A stretch of DNA of 64,000 bases from Sphingobacteriales bacterium (lineage in GTDB: Bacteria; Bacteroidota; Bacteroidia; Chitinophagales; CAIOSU01), in the NCBI GenBank assembly GCA_027486795.1, contig JAIXOI010000039.1, forward strand, positions 40,659-104,658, read 5' to 3'. The notes beneath the pieces are model-generated. The model saw nothing but the letters and a program-made list of their open reading frames with translations, searched no databases and was not told the origin of the DNA. Made by a program: the position numbers and the translations under genes. Below, piece after piece: positions 49,668 to 59,649 of this stretch (positions are counted from its first letter, which is position 1; every line of letters begins with the position of its first letter).

Positions 49668-49713
49668 CCCCACCTACCACTCCCCAAACCTCCCATCCAG
49701 CTCCCTGAAATCG
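49668..49713 (-). pseudogene. remnant of mutL 3' end (last ~14 codons plus stop)
   Basis: 49686-49713 aaacctcccatccagctccctgaaatcg is 27/28 identical to 54845-54872 in the intact mutL; minus-strand reading DYDFRELDGRFGEW-stop versus MutL STFDFRELDGRFAAR-stop, stop codon at the same position. Confidence 0.82.
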
Positions 49714-49794
49714 TAATCACTGGCTATTTAAAATACCCATTTAACCTACCCGTTTTATAGCCTGACGAAATAGATATTTTTCCTATTTTGGAAC

Positions 49795-51135
49795 ATGCTT
49801 GTTGAGCCAGAACAAAAGCCACTTAAAAACATGATCCCCTTTGCCGATGCCGCAAAGGTTTGGGGCAAGGTAGCCCTGTATAGTTTTGGCGGCCCTGCCG
49901 GGCAAATTGCCGTAATGCACAAGTTTTTGGTGGAAGAAAAGAAGTGGGTTACGGAAGATGATTTCCTTCATGCGCTCAATTATTGTATGCTTTTGCCCGG
50001 CCCGGAGGCCCAACAATTGGCTACCTATACCGGTTGGCTGTTGCATGGGTTTAAAGGCGGCTTGCTTGCCGGTTGCCTCTTTATTCTACCAGGCTTTCTG
50101 AGTATTTTGCTATTGAGTATTTTGTACGTATTGTTTAGCGATACGCTGCTCATTGAGGGGCTGTTTTATGGCATTAAACCCGCTATACTGGCCATTGTGG
50201 CAGGGGCAGTATTGAAAATTGGCCAAAGGGCTTTAAAAACCCAAGCCATGTACATCATTGCAGTACTGGCTTTTGTGGCTATCTTCTTTTTCAATGTTCC
50301 ATTCCCATTTATTATTCTGTTTGCTGCGTTGGTGGCCCTCATTGGCGGGCGGCTTAATGAGAAACAGTTTTACGTCATTAAAGGCCATAAGGTAGGCGAC
50401 CAACATACCAAGCCCCAGCGGCCAAGTTTGCTGGCAACCATTGGCACGGGGCTATTTTGGGGATTTTTATGGGTGCTGCCAATAGCGGCTATCCTAATGT
50501 TTGCAGGTGCCGAGAGTATTTTCTTTACCGAGGCCACCTTCTTCAGCAAAACAGCTTTAGTAACTTTCGGTGGCGCTTACTCCGTGCTGGCTTACATCTC
50601 GCAAAAAGCCGTGGAAACCTATGGGTGGCTCAAGCCTGGAGAAATGTTGGATGGCCTAGGCATGGCCGAAACTACGCCCGGCCCGCTTATACAAGTAGTA
50701 CAATTTGTAGGCTTTATGGGCGCCTACCGCTTTCCCGGTGCACTCGACCCGCTGGTAGCTGGCATTATCGGTTCAGTAGTGGTCACGTGGGTTACCTTTG
50801 TGCCCTGCTTTTTGTTCATCTTTGTCGGCGCCCCGTATATCGAATACTTTAAGGGCAACAAATCGATGAGCACAGCCCTCTCAGGCATTACAGCGGCGGT
50901 TGTAGGCGTGGTGCTCAACCTTGCCATCTGGTTCTCGTTGCATACCTTATTCAGTAGCCATAACGATTTTCAATATGGCCCACTACAACTTTCAGTTCCC
51001 AATTTCACGAGCATCGATTGGTATGCTGCTGGCATTGCCGCTTTGGCCTTTATCGTTTATTTCGGCTTTAAGCTGGATATGTTTAAAACGATTGGGGTTT
51101 GTGTATTGGTGGGTTTACTGGTAAAACTTCTATAA
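49795..51135 (+). CDS. chromate transporter family protein (ChrA-like, two CHR domains)
   Basis: 446 aa; WGKVALYSFGGPAGQIAVMHKFLVEEKKWVTEDDFLHALNYCMLLPGPEAQQLATYTGWLLHG and the second half ALVTFGGAYSVLAYISQKAVETYGWL...GMAETTPGPLIQVVQFVGFMGAY. Confidence 0.93.
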   Translation: MLVEPEQKPLKNMIPFADAAKVWGKVALYSFGGPAGQIAVMHKFLVEEKKWVTEDDFLHALNYCMLLPGPEAQQLATYTGWLLHGFKGGLLAGCLFILPGFLSILLLSILYVLFSDTLLIEGLFYGIKPAILAIVAGAVLKIGQRALKTQAMYIIAVLAFVAIFFFNVPFPFIILFAALVALIGGRLNEKQFYVIKGHKVGDQHTKPQRPSLLATIGTGLFWGFLWVLPIAAILMFAGAESIFFTEATFFSKTALVTFGGAYSVLAYISQKAVETYGWLKPGEMLDGLGMAETTPGPLIQVVQFVGFMGAYRFPGALDPLVAGIIGSVVVTWVTFVPCFLFIFVGAPYIEYFKGNKSMSTALSGITAAVVGVVLNLAIWFSLHTLFSSHNDFQYGPLQLSVPNFTSIDWYAAGIAALAFIVYFGFKLDMFKTIGVCVLVGLLVKLL

Positions 51136-51230
51136 TTTTCCTGAAGAAAAATAGGTATCGGGATAAAGTATGTTTCTAGGCTTGCATTTGGGCCAAAGTA
51201 TCAGCAAAAGTCAGCAATAAGATTCCTTTA

Positions 51231-54200
51231 TCAATCGTTCAGCCTAAGCTCGCCACCTAGCAGCAGTTTACCTGCAGTGCTATTGTAAAAACTGTTAGCT
51301 CTGGCTACTCTCGTAAGGGGTATGCGCAGCTCGCCGGTAGTTACGTTAAGGCTGCCGGCAACCAATAAGTTATCGAGTAAGGTTACATGACCGCCACTGG
51401 CTTTGTTGGCTAACACTAGGTTTTTAAAACTTTTAGTGGTAGTTGTGGTACCCGTTCCTAGGCCACTCAGTATGGTTTGATTGGCGCTGCCATTAAAGGT
51501 TACGCTGCCGTTGTTGGGTATAAAAGTGCCCAAATTCACCCAATTGCCCGAAACATTTAAGTTAAAGTTGCTAAGCAATGTAACCGAAGCGCCCGAGCCA
51601 ATATTTACGTTTTGAGCCGTATGGTTGTTATCTGTTACGGTAACGTTAGTATTGCTTACACATCGAACCGCATCGGCAAGCGATACCACAAAAATGTTGG
51701 TGGTGGTGCTTGGTAAGCTACCGGCAACACTGTACTCACTGCCGTTAAACGATAGCCAGTTGGCCGTGGTGTTCCACTGAGTGTTGGTGTTTCCGGTCCA
51801 TAAATAATCGCCAGCAGCAATAGTATTGCCATTAACACTTACAGAAGTATTAGGCTGTTGGGCATCCGTATTGGCCGTAGCTGCCGTGGTAGGGGCGGTG
51901 CAACCAGTGTTGCCCACCCTGCGCACCCAATATGCGGTGCTATCCATTGCAGTAACGGTTATGGTCTGTCCGTCGGCGCTAAGCGGATTGCTGCCCACCG
52001 AGGTACCCGTACCCCATTGAAAACTGCTGCCCGAGCCCGCGCTACCGCCGCTGGCGGTAAGCTCTATAGGGCTGCCTAGGCAAGCGGTATAATATTGGAA
52101 TGGGTTGATTACAATCTGCTGCGAGGCCCAGCGCTCCGTAATACTGGCAGTAGCTGTGCGCACGGTAGTATTACCAGCAGTTGTTTGCGTAAAAAAGGCC
52201 ATCATATTAGACGGCTCTCCGCCAGCAGTGTTGGGCGCGTCATATATTTCGGTAACGCTTACAGGAGGAGCATAGGTTGCAGCCTTTTTATTGGTGTAAA
52301 ACGCCAAAACTAGTGCGTTTGCTTGAGCACCAGATACGGAAGGTGCCGTAACGCTTGTGCTGCTAGAGGCGCTTGATTGACCATTGGCGCCCCCTATAGG
52401 ATTTTGCAGGTTGAAACCCGTAATACGCAACATACCTACCGACCACTTTGGGGTATTAGTTACTGAAAAACTGTATGCGCTTACGGCAGCATCGGTGCTG
52501 GTGGCTATACGGTAGTATGTTGCCATACCTACGTTGTTACTTTGGTCGGTGCGGGCTACCAATATCCAACCGTTAGGTGGGGTAATGGTTACGCCTGTTC
52601 CCTTCTCAAACGTGAAACCCATAAAGAGCAAATCGCCCACTTGCACGCCGGATGGTTTGTTTACCGATATGCTGTTACCAGAGCCAACATTAGTGGTAAA
52701 CGATTGTATAACCGGTGCATTTGATACCACGGTAGCAGCACTAGTAATAGCAGTAGGTGCCGTAGGTAGGGTATCAACTTCAATTATAGCACTATCAGAC
52801 TCGGTTTGGCAGCCGCTGGCTGATACCACCGCGCGCACCAAAAAGTTGTTCCAGCCGTTACTTTCTGGGTTTGCAATAGTAAGGGTGGCTCCGCTGGTGC
52901 CTGTGGCACCTATGCCACTACCAATAGCTGCCCACGCATTGACAGGCGCATTGGTGGCTTTGCGCTGCCACTGATAGCTAGGGTTGCTGGCGGATGTGCC
53001 CACGGTAAAAGTAGCCGTGCTGTTGCCGCAAACTCCTACGCTGGTGGGTTGGCTATTAATAGAAACCTGCGGTGCTGCATTGATAACCACATTTGCCGAC
53101 GGTGCCGATGGGCAGCCACTAGAAGTAGTAAGCGTGGTCGGAAAAGTTGAACTAGCTATGCCAGGCCCAAAAGCTTCAATGTTAACCTGATTACAATTTT
53201 GGGAGAAAATGTTTGCAGTGGCACAATCTGTAGTTGTAGCAAAAGGGCGGGTAGTAGTGGTAAGTGTGCCTTTGTACACCACCGTAGTGCTGGCTGCACC
53301 TACTGTTGGAGCCGGCACCCGTATGGTGTAATAGCCATTGCTTTGGCTGTTGCAAAATATAAGTGGTTGTATGCCGACATCGCCATTATAGCAAGTGTTT
53401 ATTCCAGAAATGGTAACGGTGTAATTAAACTCCACATTATAATTGTAGCCATTGGTACAAGGGTTGTCAAGTGGCACTATACTAAATGGCTCAATAACTA
53501 CCACAGCGCTATATCCGCAGCTATTTAGGGTGGCTTGGTAGCCGTAATTATAGTCGCTCACGGTGTAGCTATAGGTATTGGCACCAAGTCCAGTTATGGT
53601 AGCGCTAGTGCCACTGCCAATGGTAGTATTGCCACCTGGCAATTGAGTAATGATCCAGTTGCCCACGGTAGGCAAGCCCGACAAAGTTACGCTGCCAACT
53701 GGGTTAGTGCAGGTAGGCTGCGTAACGGTACCCACCGTAGGGGCAGTAATAGTTTTAGTAATGGATACATTGTCAAATAGTGCCGCTTGGCTGGCGGTAG
53801 TTCCTCCTTGAAAGTAAGCACCCGAAAAGCTCAGGCTACTGCCTGTATAGGTATTGTTTACCGCTGTGCCTTGCGAAACCAATGTACCTGAATTAGGACT
53901 GACAAAGGCAGTATTACCATCATTGCGTAACAATAGCTGCCAAGTATCGGTTGCAGGGGTATAAGTAACCTGAATACTCAAATATTGGGTACCAAAATCG
54001 GTAAGGCCGCTGGTGTTCGATGAAATAATGTTAGTAAGCGTACCACGTAAGCCGTTGTTATACCGCACCAAGCGCACTGGGTCTGTGGTGCCACTTTGGC
54101 CCAACACTACGGCGTAGCCAGAGCCATTACTTGCCACACTAGCATCAGTGCCCCCTAACACATAAGCTACGCCAAATGTATTGTTGGCAAAGCCACCTGG

Positions 54201-54644
54201 GTCGGTTTGGCTTTGACGCATATTAAAGCTCCATGTAATTGAGCCCGAATTGTTATTTAACACTCCCGTAAAACATGTTTGACTCGCATTGGGTATGGAT
54301 GCAAACACCCAGCCATTGGCATTGCTGGTTGCGCTGGCATCGTTGGTAAGCTCTAACCGATTGCTGTTAATGCGCGCTGCCAAATCGTTTCCGGAGCGGG
54401 ACACCGTCCAAGATGAGCTGCCGATGTTGCCCGAGGTTATAAAAGTTGCGCTGTTATTGTTTGCAAAGTCATCGGTGAAAACGCTGCTCTGTGCATTAGC
54501 CTTAATGCTAGAAACTGCGATAACAAGTAGCAGCAAGGCTTTGGTAAAATTACTGGTAAATTGAGGAACAAAAAAAGCAGGTGTGGCATGCGTTGATTTG
54601 TCCGAATTTGTTTTGGTCATTTGCCGTTTAAATTTAATTAACAC
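51231..54644 (-). CDS. large secreted adhesin-like protein (Ig-like domains), no recognisable T9SS C-terminal domain
   Basis: 1137 aa with internal signal peptide (ALLLLVIAVSSIKANAQ), Ig-like repeats, ends ...GKLLLGGELRLND without a sorting signal. Confidence 0.82.
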   Translation of the reverse strand: MLIKFKRQMTKTNSDKSTHATPAFFVPQFTSNFTKALLLLVIAVSSIKANAQSSVFTDDFANNNSATFITSGNIGSSSWTVSRSGNDLAARINSNRLELTNDASATSNANGWVFASIPNASQTCFTGVLNNNSGSITWSFNMRQSQTDPGGFANNTFGVAYVLGGTDASVASNGSGYAVVLGQSGTTDPVRLVRYNNGLRGTLTNIISSNTSGLTDFGTQYLSIQVTYTPATDTWQLLLRNDGNTAFVSPNSGTLVSQGTAVNNTYTGSSLSFSGAYFQGGTTASQAALFDNVSITKTITAPTVGTVTQPTCTNPVGSVTLSGLPTVGNWIITQLPGGNTTIGSGTSATITGLGANTYSYTVSDYNYGYQATLNSCGYSAVVVIEPFSIVPLDNPCTNGYNYNVEFNYTVTISGINTCYNGDVGIQPLIFCNSQSNGYYTIRVPAPTVGAASTTVVYKGTLTTTTRPFATTTDCATANIFSQNCNQVNIEAFGPGIASSTFPTTLTTSSGCPSAPSANVVINAAPQVSINSQPTSVGVCGNSTATFTVGTSASNPSYQWQRKATNAPVNAWAAIGSGIGATGTSGATLTIANPESNGWNNFLVRAVVSASGCQTESDSAIIEVDTLPTAPTAITSAATVVSNAPVIQSFTTNVGSGNSISVNKPSGVQVGDLLFMGFTFEKGTGVTITPPNGWILVARTDQSNNVGMATYYRIATSTDAAVSAYSFSVTNTPKWSVGMLRITGFNLQNPIGGANGQSSASSSTSVTAPSVSGAQANALVLAFYTNKKAATYAPPVSVTEIYDAPNTAGGEPSNMMAFFTQTTAGNTTVRTATASITERWASQQIVINPFQYYTACLGSPIELTASGGSAGSGSSFQWGTGTSVGSNPLSADGQTITVTAMDSTAYWVRRVGNTGCTAPTTAATANTDAQQPNTSVSVNGNTIAAGDYLWTGNTNTQWNTTANWLSFNGSEYSVAGSLPSTTTNIFVVSLADAVRCVSNTNVTVTDNNHTAQNVNIGSGASVTLLSNFNLNVSGNWVNLGTFIPNNGSVTFNGSANQTILSGLGTGTTTTTKSFKNLVLANKASGGHVTLLDNLLVAGSLNVTTGELRIPLTRVARANSFYNSTAGKLLLGGELRLND

Positions 54645-54832
54645 TTGTTAATTATTAGACACATATAACCAAAGTTATCCGTGCCTAATCGAATTTGATA
54701 CGGCAATGTAGTCGCTAAGTTTCCGCTGCGCAAGTATTTTTTTGAGGTCAACCGGTGATTGGAAAAATTAACGCCCAAAACCCCTACTAATGGCATTTAA
54801 AAAATAGCGGTGGGTTAATTCTGGCAATGCAC

Positions 54833-56731
54833 TTACCGCGCCGCAAACCTGCCATCCAGCTCCCTGAAATCGAAGGTACTTATGGTTTGGCGGCCGCCGG
54901 GGGCTATGTAGGGCTGCTCGCAGGCGAAGAGCTCGTCAATGAGCGTTTCCATTTCTTTTACGGTAAGGCTTTGGCCAGCTTTAATGCTCGTTTGGCGCGC
55001 CAAGCTGCGGGCCAAGCTCTCGCGCTTGTCCAGCTTTAGCACGGCCAGGTTGTTCTTAAAATCCTCCAGCAAGCTCTCTACAATATGCTGCTCGTTGCCG
55101 CCTTTTAGGTCGGCGGGCATTCCGTGGATAACAAAATCGTGGTTGCCAAACTCCTGTATATCAAACCCCAGACCGTTTATCTCGGGCAGCACCTCGCGCA
55201 GCAGCGCCGCATCGGCCGGGGCGCACTGTATGGTGGTAGGGAAAAGCAACTGCTGGCTACCCTGTGGCTTGGCCATGTGGCGTATAATGTGCTCGTATTG
55301 TATGCGCTCGTGCGCGGCCTGTTGGTCAATCAATATAAACCCGCTGCGGATGGGCGAAATGATGTAGCGGTTGTGCAACTGCGTAGGCGTGCGGTCGGCA
55401 GGGCCCTGAAAGAGCCGCTCGGTGCCGCCCTCCACCTGTTCGTGACGTTCAAAGTCGCTCTCAATGGTTACATGGCCTTGGGCAGTTTGCTTTATGGCGG
55501 GCAGCTCGTATAGGTCTTCCCAGTTTTTGCGGTTGTTTTTCTGTAAGCTAGTTTCGCGGGCCGTGCCGTTGTTGGCAGCCGTTTCTTTAAAGCTGGCACT
55601 ATTACCTGCACTTGGCATGGTTTTAAACTGCTGCGGGTCGTCCTCGCGCGGCCATTCGCGGGGTTTGGTTTGGCTATCGTCGCCAAAGGCCTGTAGTATG
55701 TTGAACCCCTGCTCTTGGTTAAAATCCAACGACGGCGTAACGCTGTACTTGCCCAGCGCATGACGCACCGAAACCCTCACAAAACCATATACCGATCGCT
55801 CATCATCGAACTTGATTTCTTGCTTCGTGGGGTGTACGTTGATGTCGATACGGGTAGGGTCGATATCAATGTAAAGGCAGAAAAACGGGAAGTGCTCACG
55901 TGGAATCAAATCCTCGTAGTTCATAAACACCGCGTGGTTCAGGTAGTTGTTCCTTACGTAGCGGTTGTTGATGAAAAAGTACTGGTCGCCACGGGTCTTT
56001 TTGGCCGAATCGGGCTTACCAATGAAGCCATAAATTTTGATAAAATCCACCTGCTCCTCTACCGGCACCAACTTGCCATCGTAGCCCTTACCAAACATGC
56101 CCACAATGCGTTGCTTTACGTTGCCCGCCTTTAAATGGAAAAGCTCGTGCTCGTTGTGGTGCAGGCTAAAGCCCACACTGGGGTGCGCCATGGCCACGCG
56201 CTGAAACTCCTCAATGATGTGTTTCAGCTCCACCGGGTTGCTCTTCAAAAAGTTGCGCCGCGCCGGTACGTTATAAAACAGGTTTTTAATGCTTAGGCTC
56301 GTGCCATCGGGGCACTGGCAGGGCTCTTGCTGCTTCACCTCGCTGCCCTCAATGCGGATGTAAGTACCCAGCGTATCGCCGCACTGTTTGGTCTTTAGTT
56401 CTACTTGCGCCACGGCGGCAATAGATGCCAGCGCCTCGCCACGGAAACCCATGGTGCGGATGGCAAACAAGTCGTCAATTTTTTTGATTTTGCTGGTCGC
56501 GTGGCGCTCAAAGCTCATGCGGGCATCCGTTTCGCTCATGCCGCAGCCATTGTCCACCACTTGTAGCAGGGTTTTACCCGCATCGCGCACAATCAGTTGC
56601 ACCATGGTGGCACCCGCATCAATCGAATTCTCCAGTAACTCCTTCACCGCCGATGCCGGCCGCTGAATCACCTCGCCCGCCGCAATTTGGTTGGCCAAGG
56701 CATCCGGCAGTAGCTGTATGATGTCCGCCAT
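54833..56731 (-). CDS. mutL: DNA mismatch repair protein MutL
   Basis: 632 aa; MADIIQLLPDALANQIAAGEVIQRPASAVKELLENSIDAGAT, GCGMSETDARMSFERHATSKI, TMGFRGEALASIAAV. Confidence 0.97.
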   Translation of the reverse strand: MADIIQLLPDALANQIAAGEVIQRPASAVKELLENSIDAGATMVQLIVRDAGKTLLQVVDNGCGMSETDARMSFERHATSKIKKIDDLFAIRTMGFRGEALASIAAVAQVELKTKQCGDTLGTYIRIEGSEVKQQEPCQCPDGTSLSIKNLFYNVPARRNFLKSNPVELKHIIEEFQRVAMAHPSVGFSLHHNEHELFHLKAGNVKQRIVGMFGKGYDGKLVPVEEQVDFIKIYGFIGKPDSAKKTRGDQYFFINNRYVRNNYLNHAVFMNYEDLIPREHFPFFCLYIDIDPTRIDINVHPTKQEIKFDDERSVYGFVRVSVRHALGKYSVTPSLDFNQEQGFNILQAFGDDSQTKPREWPREDDPQQFKTMPSAGNSASFKETAANNGTARETSLQKNNRKNWEDLYELPAIKQTAQGHVTIESDFERHEQVEGGTERLFQGPADRTPTQLHNRYIISPIRSGFILIDQQAAHERIQYEHIIRHMAKPQGSQQLLFPTTIQCAPADAALLREVLPEINGLGFDIQEFGNHDFVIHGMPADLKGGNEQHIVESLLEDFKNNLAVLKLDKRESLARSLARQTSIKAGQSLTVKEMETLIDELFACEQPYIAPGGRQTISTFDFRELDGRFAAR

Positions 56732-57111
56732 TTCTTCTCTATCGCTCCGCTTTGTTTGGAGGGTGTAAAGTTAGGGTTTTTTTGTGGGGGTGGGGAGCCG
56801 TGGTTGCCTTCTCCATGCCTATAAACCATCATAGCGTATTATCATCTTAGGTTTCAAGCGTGCAAAACAAGTTGCTAGAGTGAGATTGCCTAAAAACAAA
56901 CGAAAGAGCTAAAATGAGTATGGCCAATGTTCCGTTCAGGTTTCAGACGTATACCAGCGGTATAAGAATGATGTTGCCTACAATGTTGCATCGACCGATA
57001 CAGTACAAAGGTATAAGTCGTTTTTATATTTTACAAATAATTGGAGAAGTTTTTTTATTTTTTTTGTGGCGGGATTAAAATCAGATTTTTTTCTCTCGGC
57101 ATGCCCTACGG

Positions 57112-57260
57112 CTATATCGCCTCGCCCGCCGCAATCTGGTTGACCAAGGCATCCGGCAAAAGCTCTATGATGTCCGCCATTTCTTCTGTGTCGCTCCGCT
57201 TTGTTTGTGTTTTTGGAGAGGTGCAAAGTTAGGGAGAGTTTGGGTGGGGTGGAGAGGTGG
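57112..57260 (-). pseudogene. remnant of mutL 5' end (first ~20 codons) plus upstream flank
   Basis: 57120-57207 matches 56671-56758 at about 81/88 positions; reads MADIIELLPDALVNQIAAGEAI then in-frame stops; similarity continues into the 5' flank (gtgcaaagttaggg vs gtgtaaagttaggg). Confidence 0.88.
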
Positions 57261-57394
57261 GCCGTTGTTCTTAAAAAGTATTAAATATCGATGAGGTATT
57301 TTCAAAGCTTAGTTGCTAGAGGTCGAGTTATAAGTAGTTTTTCCTTAAATTTATGCTTCAAATTTTAGCAGAAAACTCAATTCAATAACCAATA

Positions 57395-58612
57395 ATGCAA
57401 TCTAAATCCATGAATTATAAAATTGAAAATCCTGCGTTACTTATAGTTGAAGAGCCACAGATGCTTCTTTTTGATAAAGAGCCACTTATACTTGAGCCCC
57501 AAACAGAAGTAACATTTGAGCAAAGGGGATATAAAGTAAATGATAAAGTCGGAACTATAATTGATAGCAAAATACAAACTCTAGGTTTCTTTTCAGGAGC
57601 AGGAGGTTTAGATATTGGTGCTCAATTAGCTGGTTCAAAAGTAATATCTAGCTTAGATTTTGACAAGGATAGCGTTGCTACTATGAAAAGCAATCCATAT
57701 TTTGACCATACTAAGCACATTCTAAAGAATATAGAAACTGTTAACTACCATGATTTTAGCGGAGTATTAAAAACTAACAATCCAGAAAAATTAATTATTG
57801 TAGGGGGCCCTCCGTGTCAACCATTTTCTAAAGCTGGATATTGGGTAACTCATGAAAATCGGTTAGGTAGTAATGACCCAAGAAATATGATTGGCCAGTA
57901 TCTACGGATAATCAACGAAGTAAAACCCGATGGGTTTGTACTGGAAAATGTTGAGAGTCTTTTACATCCAAAGAATATTCATGTTGCTGAAGCTTTAGAA
58001 GAGACTATTGATAAAATGGGATATTATTTCATCAGGTACAAAGCAAATGCAATTGATTTTGGCGTACCTCAGAAGCGAAAAAGGGTTTTTTTTATAGCTA
58101 GCAGAAAGAAAATAGTGGGAATTCCAGAAGTAACACACGGCGACCCTAGCATGTGTTTGCTCAATTCCCATATTAGACCGCACGAAAGGGTGATTGATTG
58201 GATTGGCAAATTTGATAACTCTATTTATTTTGAAAAAGAAGAACTTACATTAGGTAAAACGTATTCAGATGAATTGCGAGCGGTGCCCCCTGGAAAAAAC
58301 TATATTGCATTAACCGCAAAGGAAGGATATCCTAATCCCAAATTTGAAGCCAATAAAAGATTTTGGACATTTCTTCTAAAATTACACCCATATTATCCAT
58401 CATGGACTATTGCGGCACAGCCTGGCCCCTGGGTAGGGCCTTTCCATTGGACAAATAGAAGATTGAGAGTACCTGAAATTGCCGCAATTCAAACATTTCC
58501 TGAAGATTATAATTTTGTCGGAAATAGAAGATCGATTCAAAAGCAAATTGGCAATGCGGTTCCATCATTACTAGGAAAGGCAATTGTTAAGCACCTAATT
58601 AAAAATATTTGA
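57395..58612 (+). CDS. DNA (cytosine-5)-methyltransferase 1
   Basis: 405 aa; GFFSGAGGLDIGAQLAGSKVI, GGPPCQPFSKAGYW, LENVESL, VPQKRKRVFFIA, KQIGNAVPSLLGKAI. Start may be MNYKIEN. Confidence 0.95.
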   Translation: MQSKSMNYKIENPALLIVEEPQMLLFDKEPLILEPQTEVTFEQRGYKVNDKVGTIIDSKIQTLGFFSGAGGLDIGAQLAGSKVISSLDFDKDSVATMKSNPYFDHTKHILKNIETVNYHDFSGVLKTNNPEKLIIVGGPPCQPFSKAGYWVTHENRLGSNDPRNMIGQYLRIINEVKPDGFVLENVESLLHPKNIHVAEALEETIDKMGYYFIRYKANAIDFGVPQKRKRVFFIASRKKIVGIPEVTHGDPSMCLLNSHIRPHERVIDWIGKFDNSIYFEKEELTLGKTYSDELRAVPPGKNYIALTAKEGYPNPKFEANKRFWTFLLKLHPYYPSWTIAAQPGPWVGPFHWTNRRLRVPEIAAIQTFPEDYNFVGNRRSIQKQIGNAVPSLLGKAIVKHLIKNI

Positions 58613-59649
58613 TGAGCCCTAAGATTGTAAGTATATATTCAGGTGCAGGTGGCATTGATTTAGGATTTCATAAAGCCGGATTTGAAGTAGTTTTTTCTTC
58701 AGACATATGGAATATTGCGTGTTCCACTTTGAAACATAACTTCCCAAATACAGATGTAGTTTGTACATCAATCGTTAATATTGACTTTAAGACCGTAAAA
58801 AATAGTCACACACATATTGATGGTCTTGTAGGGGGCCCGCCTTGCCCACCCTTCTCTAAATCGCGATTTTATCGGACAGAAAAGGATAGAGGCATGGAAG
58901 ACCAAGATGGATTTATTACAATCTCGAATTATTTCCGAGCAGTAGAAGAACTTCAGCCTACATTTTTCTTATTCGAAAATGTACATGGTTTTGTTTACAA
59001 GCCTCATAGTTCTGCTTTAGAATTTTTAGAATCTGAAGCGAAAAGGTTGAATTATAGCGTAACCTTTAAGGTAATAAACACAGCAAATTTTGGGATTCCT
59101 CAAACAAGAGAGCGCTTTATTTGCATAGGAATTAAACATGGATTAAAACCGTTTGAGTTTCCGAAAGAAACGCATGGTTCATCAATAAAACCCACAAATG
59201 ATTTGAAACCTTGGGTAACTGCTGGAGATGTACTTTCGGATATAGATATTGTTATGCCCGAAGACAAAAAAATGGAAGCTGGTAGTAAACATAAAGACCT
59301 ATTGAAATTAGTTCCTCCAGGTGACAACTATTTGTTTTTTACTGAGGAAAGGGGGTATGAAAAACCCATTTTCAAATGGCGCTCAAGATATTGGAGCTTT
59401 CTTCTGAAACTATCTCCAGAAAGGCCTTCTTGGACTATTCAAGCGAGCCATTCAAATAATATGGGGCCGTTTCACTGGAAGAATAGATTTTTGAGAATCA
59501 GTGAGATAAAAAGGTTACAGACATTTGATGATAATTACTTTTTGGAAGGGTCGTTTAAAGAACAATGGAGACAAGTGGGCAATGCAGTACCGCCACTGAT
59601 GGTTGAAATTTTAGCAAATAAAATTTATAATGATTACTTTGCGTTATGA
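58609..59649 (+). CDS. DNA (cytosine-5)-methyltransferase 2 (paralogous to the preceding gene)
   Basis: 346 aa; SIYSGAGGIDLGFHKAGFEVVFSSD, GGPPCPPFSKSRFYR, FENVHGF, IPQTRERFICIG, RQVGNAVPPLM; ATGA overlap with upstream gene. Confidence 0.95.
   Translation: MMSPKIVSIYSGAGGIDLGFHKAGFEVVFSSDIWNIACSTLKHNFPNTDVVCTSIVNIDFKTVKNSHTHIDGLVGGPPCPPFSKSRFYRTEKDRGMEDQDGFITISNYFRAVEELQPTFFLFENVHGFVYKPHSSALEFLESEAKRLNYSVTFKVINTANFGIPQTRERFICIGIKHGLKPFEFPKETHGSSIKPTNDLKPWVTAGDVLSDIDIVMPEDKKMEAGSKHKDLLKLVPPGDNYLFFTEERGYEKPIFKWRSRYWSFLLKLSPERPSWTIQASHSNNMGPFHWKNRFLRISEIKRLQTFDDNYFLEGSFKEQWRQVGNAVPPLMVEILANKIYNDYFAL

Noticed and set aside
52534-53780. Plus-strand ORFs (146, 109, 81 aa) opposite the adhesin-like gene
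   Set aside because: Antisense to a long coherent ORF with signal peptide and Ig-like repeats; low-complexity composition.
56978-57226. 82 aa minus-strand ORF over the mutL 5' remnant
   Set aside because: It is out of frame with the MutL remnant, which has in-frame stops after about 22 codons; treated as a pseudogene fragment rather than a gene.
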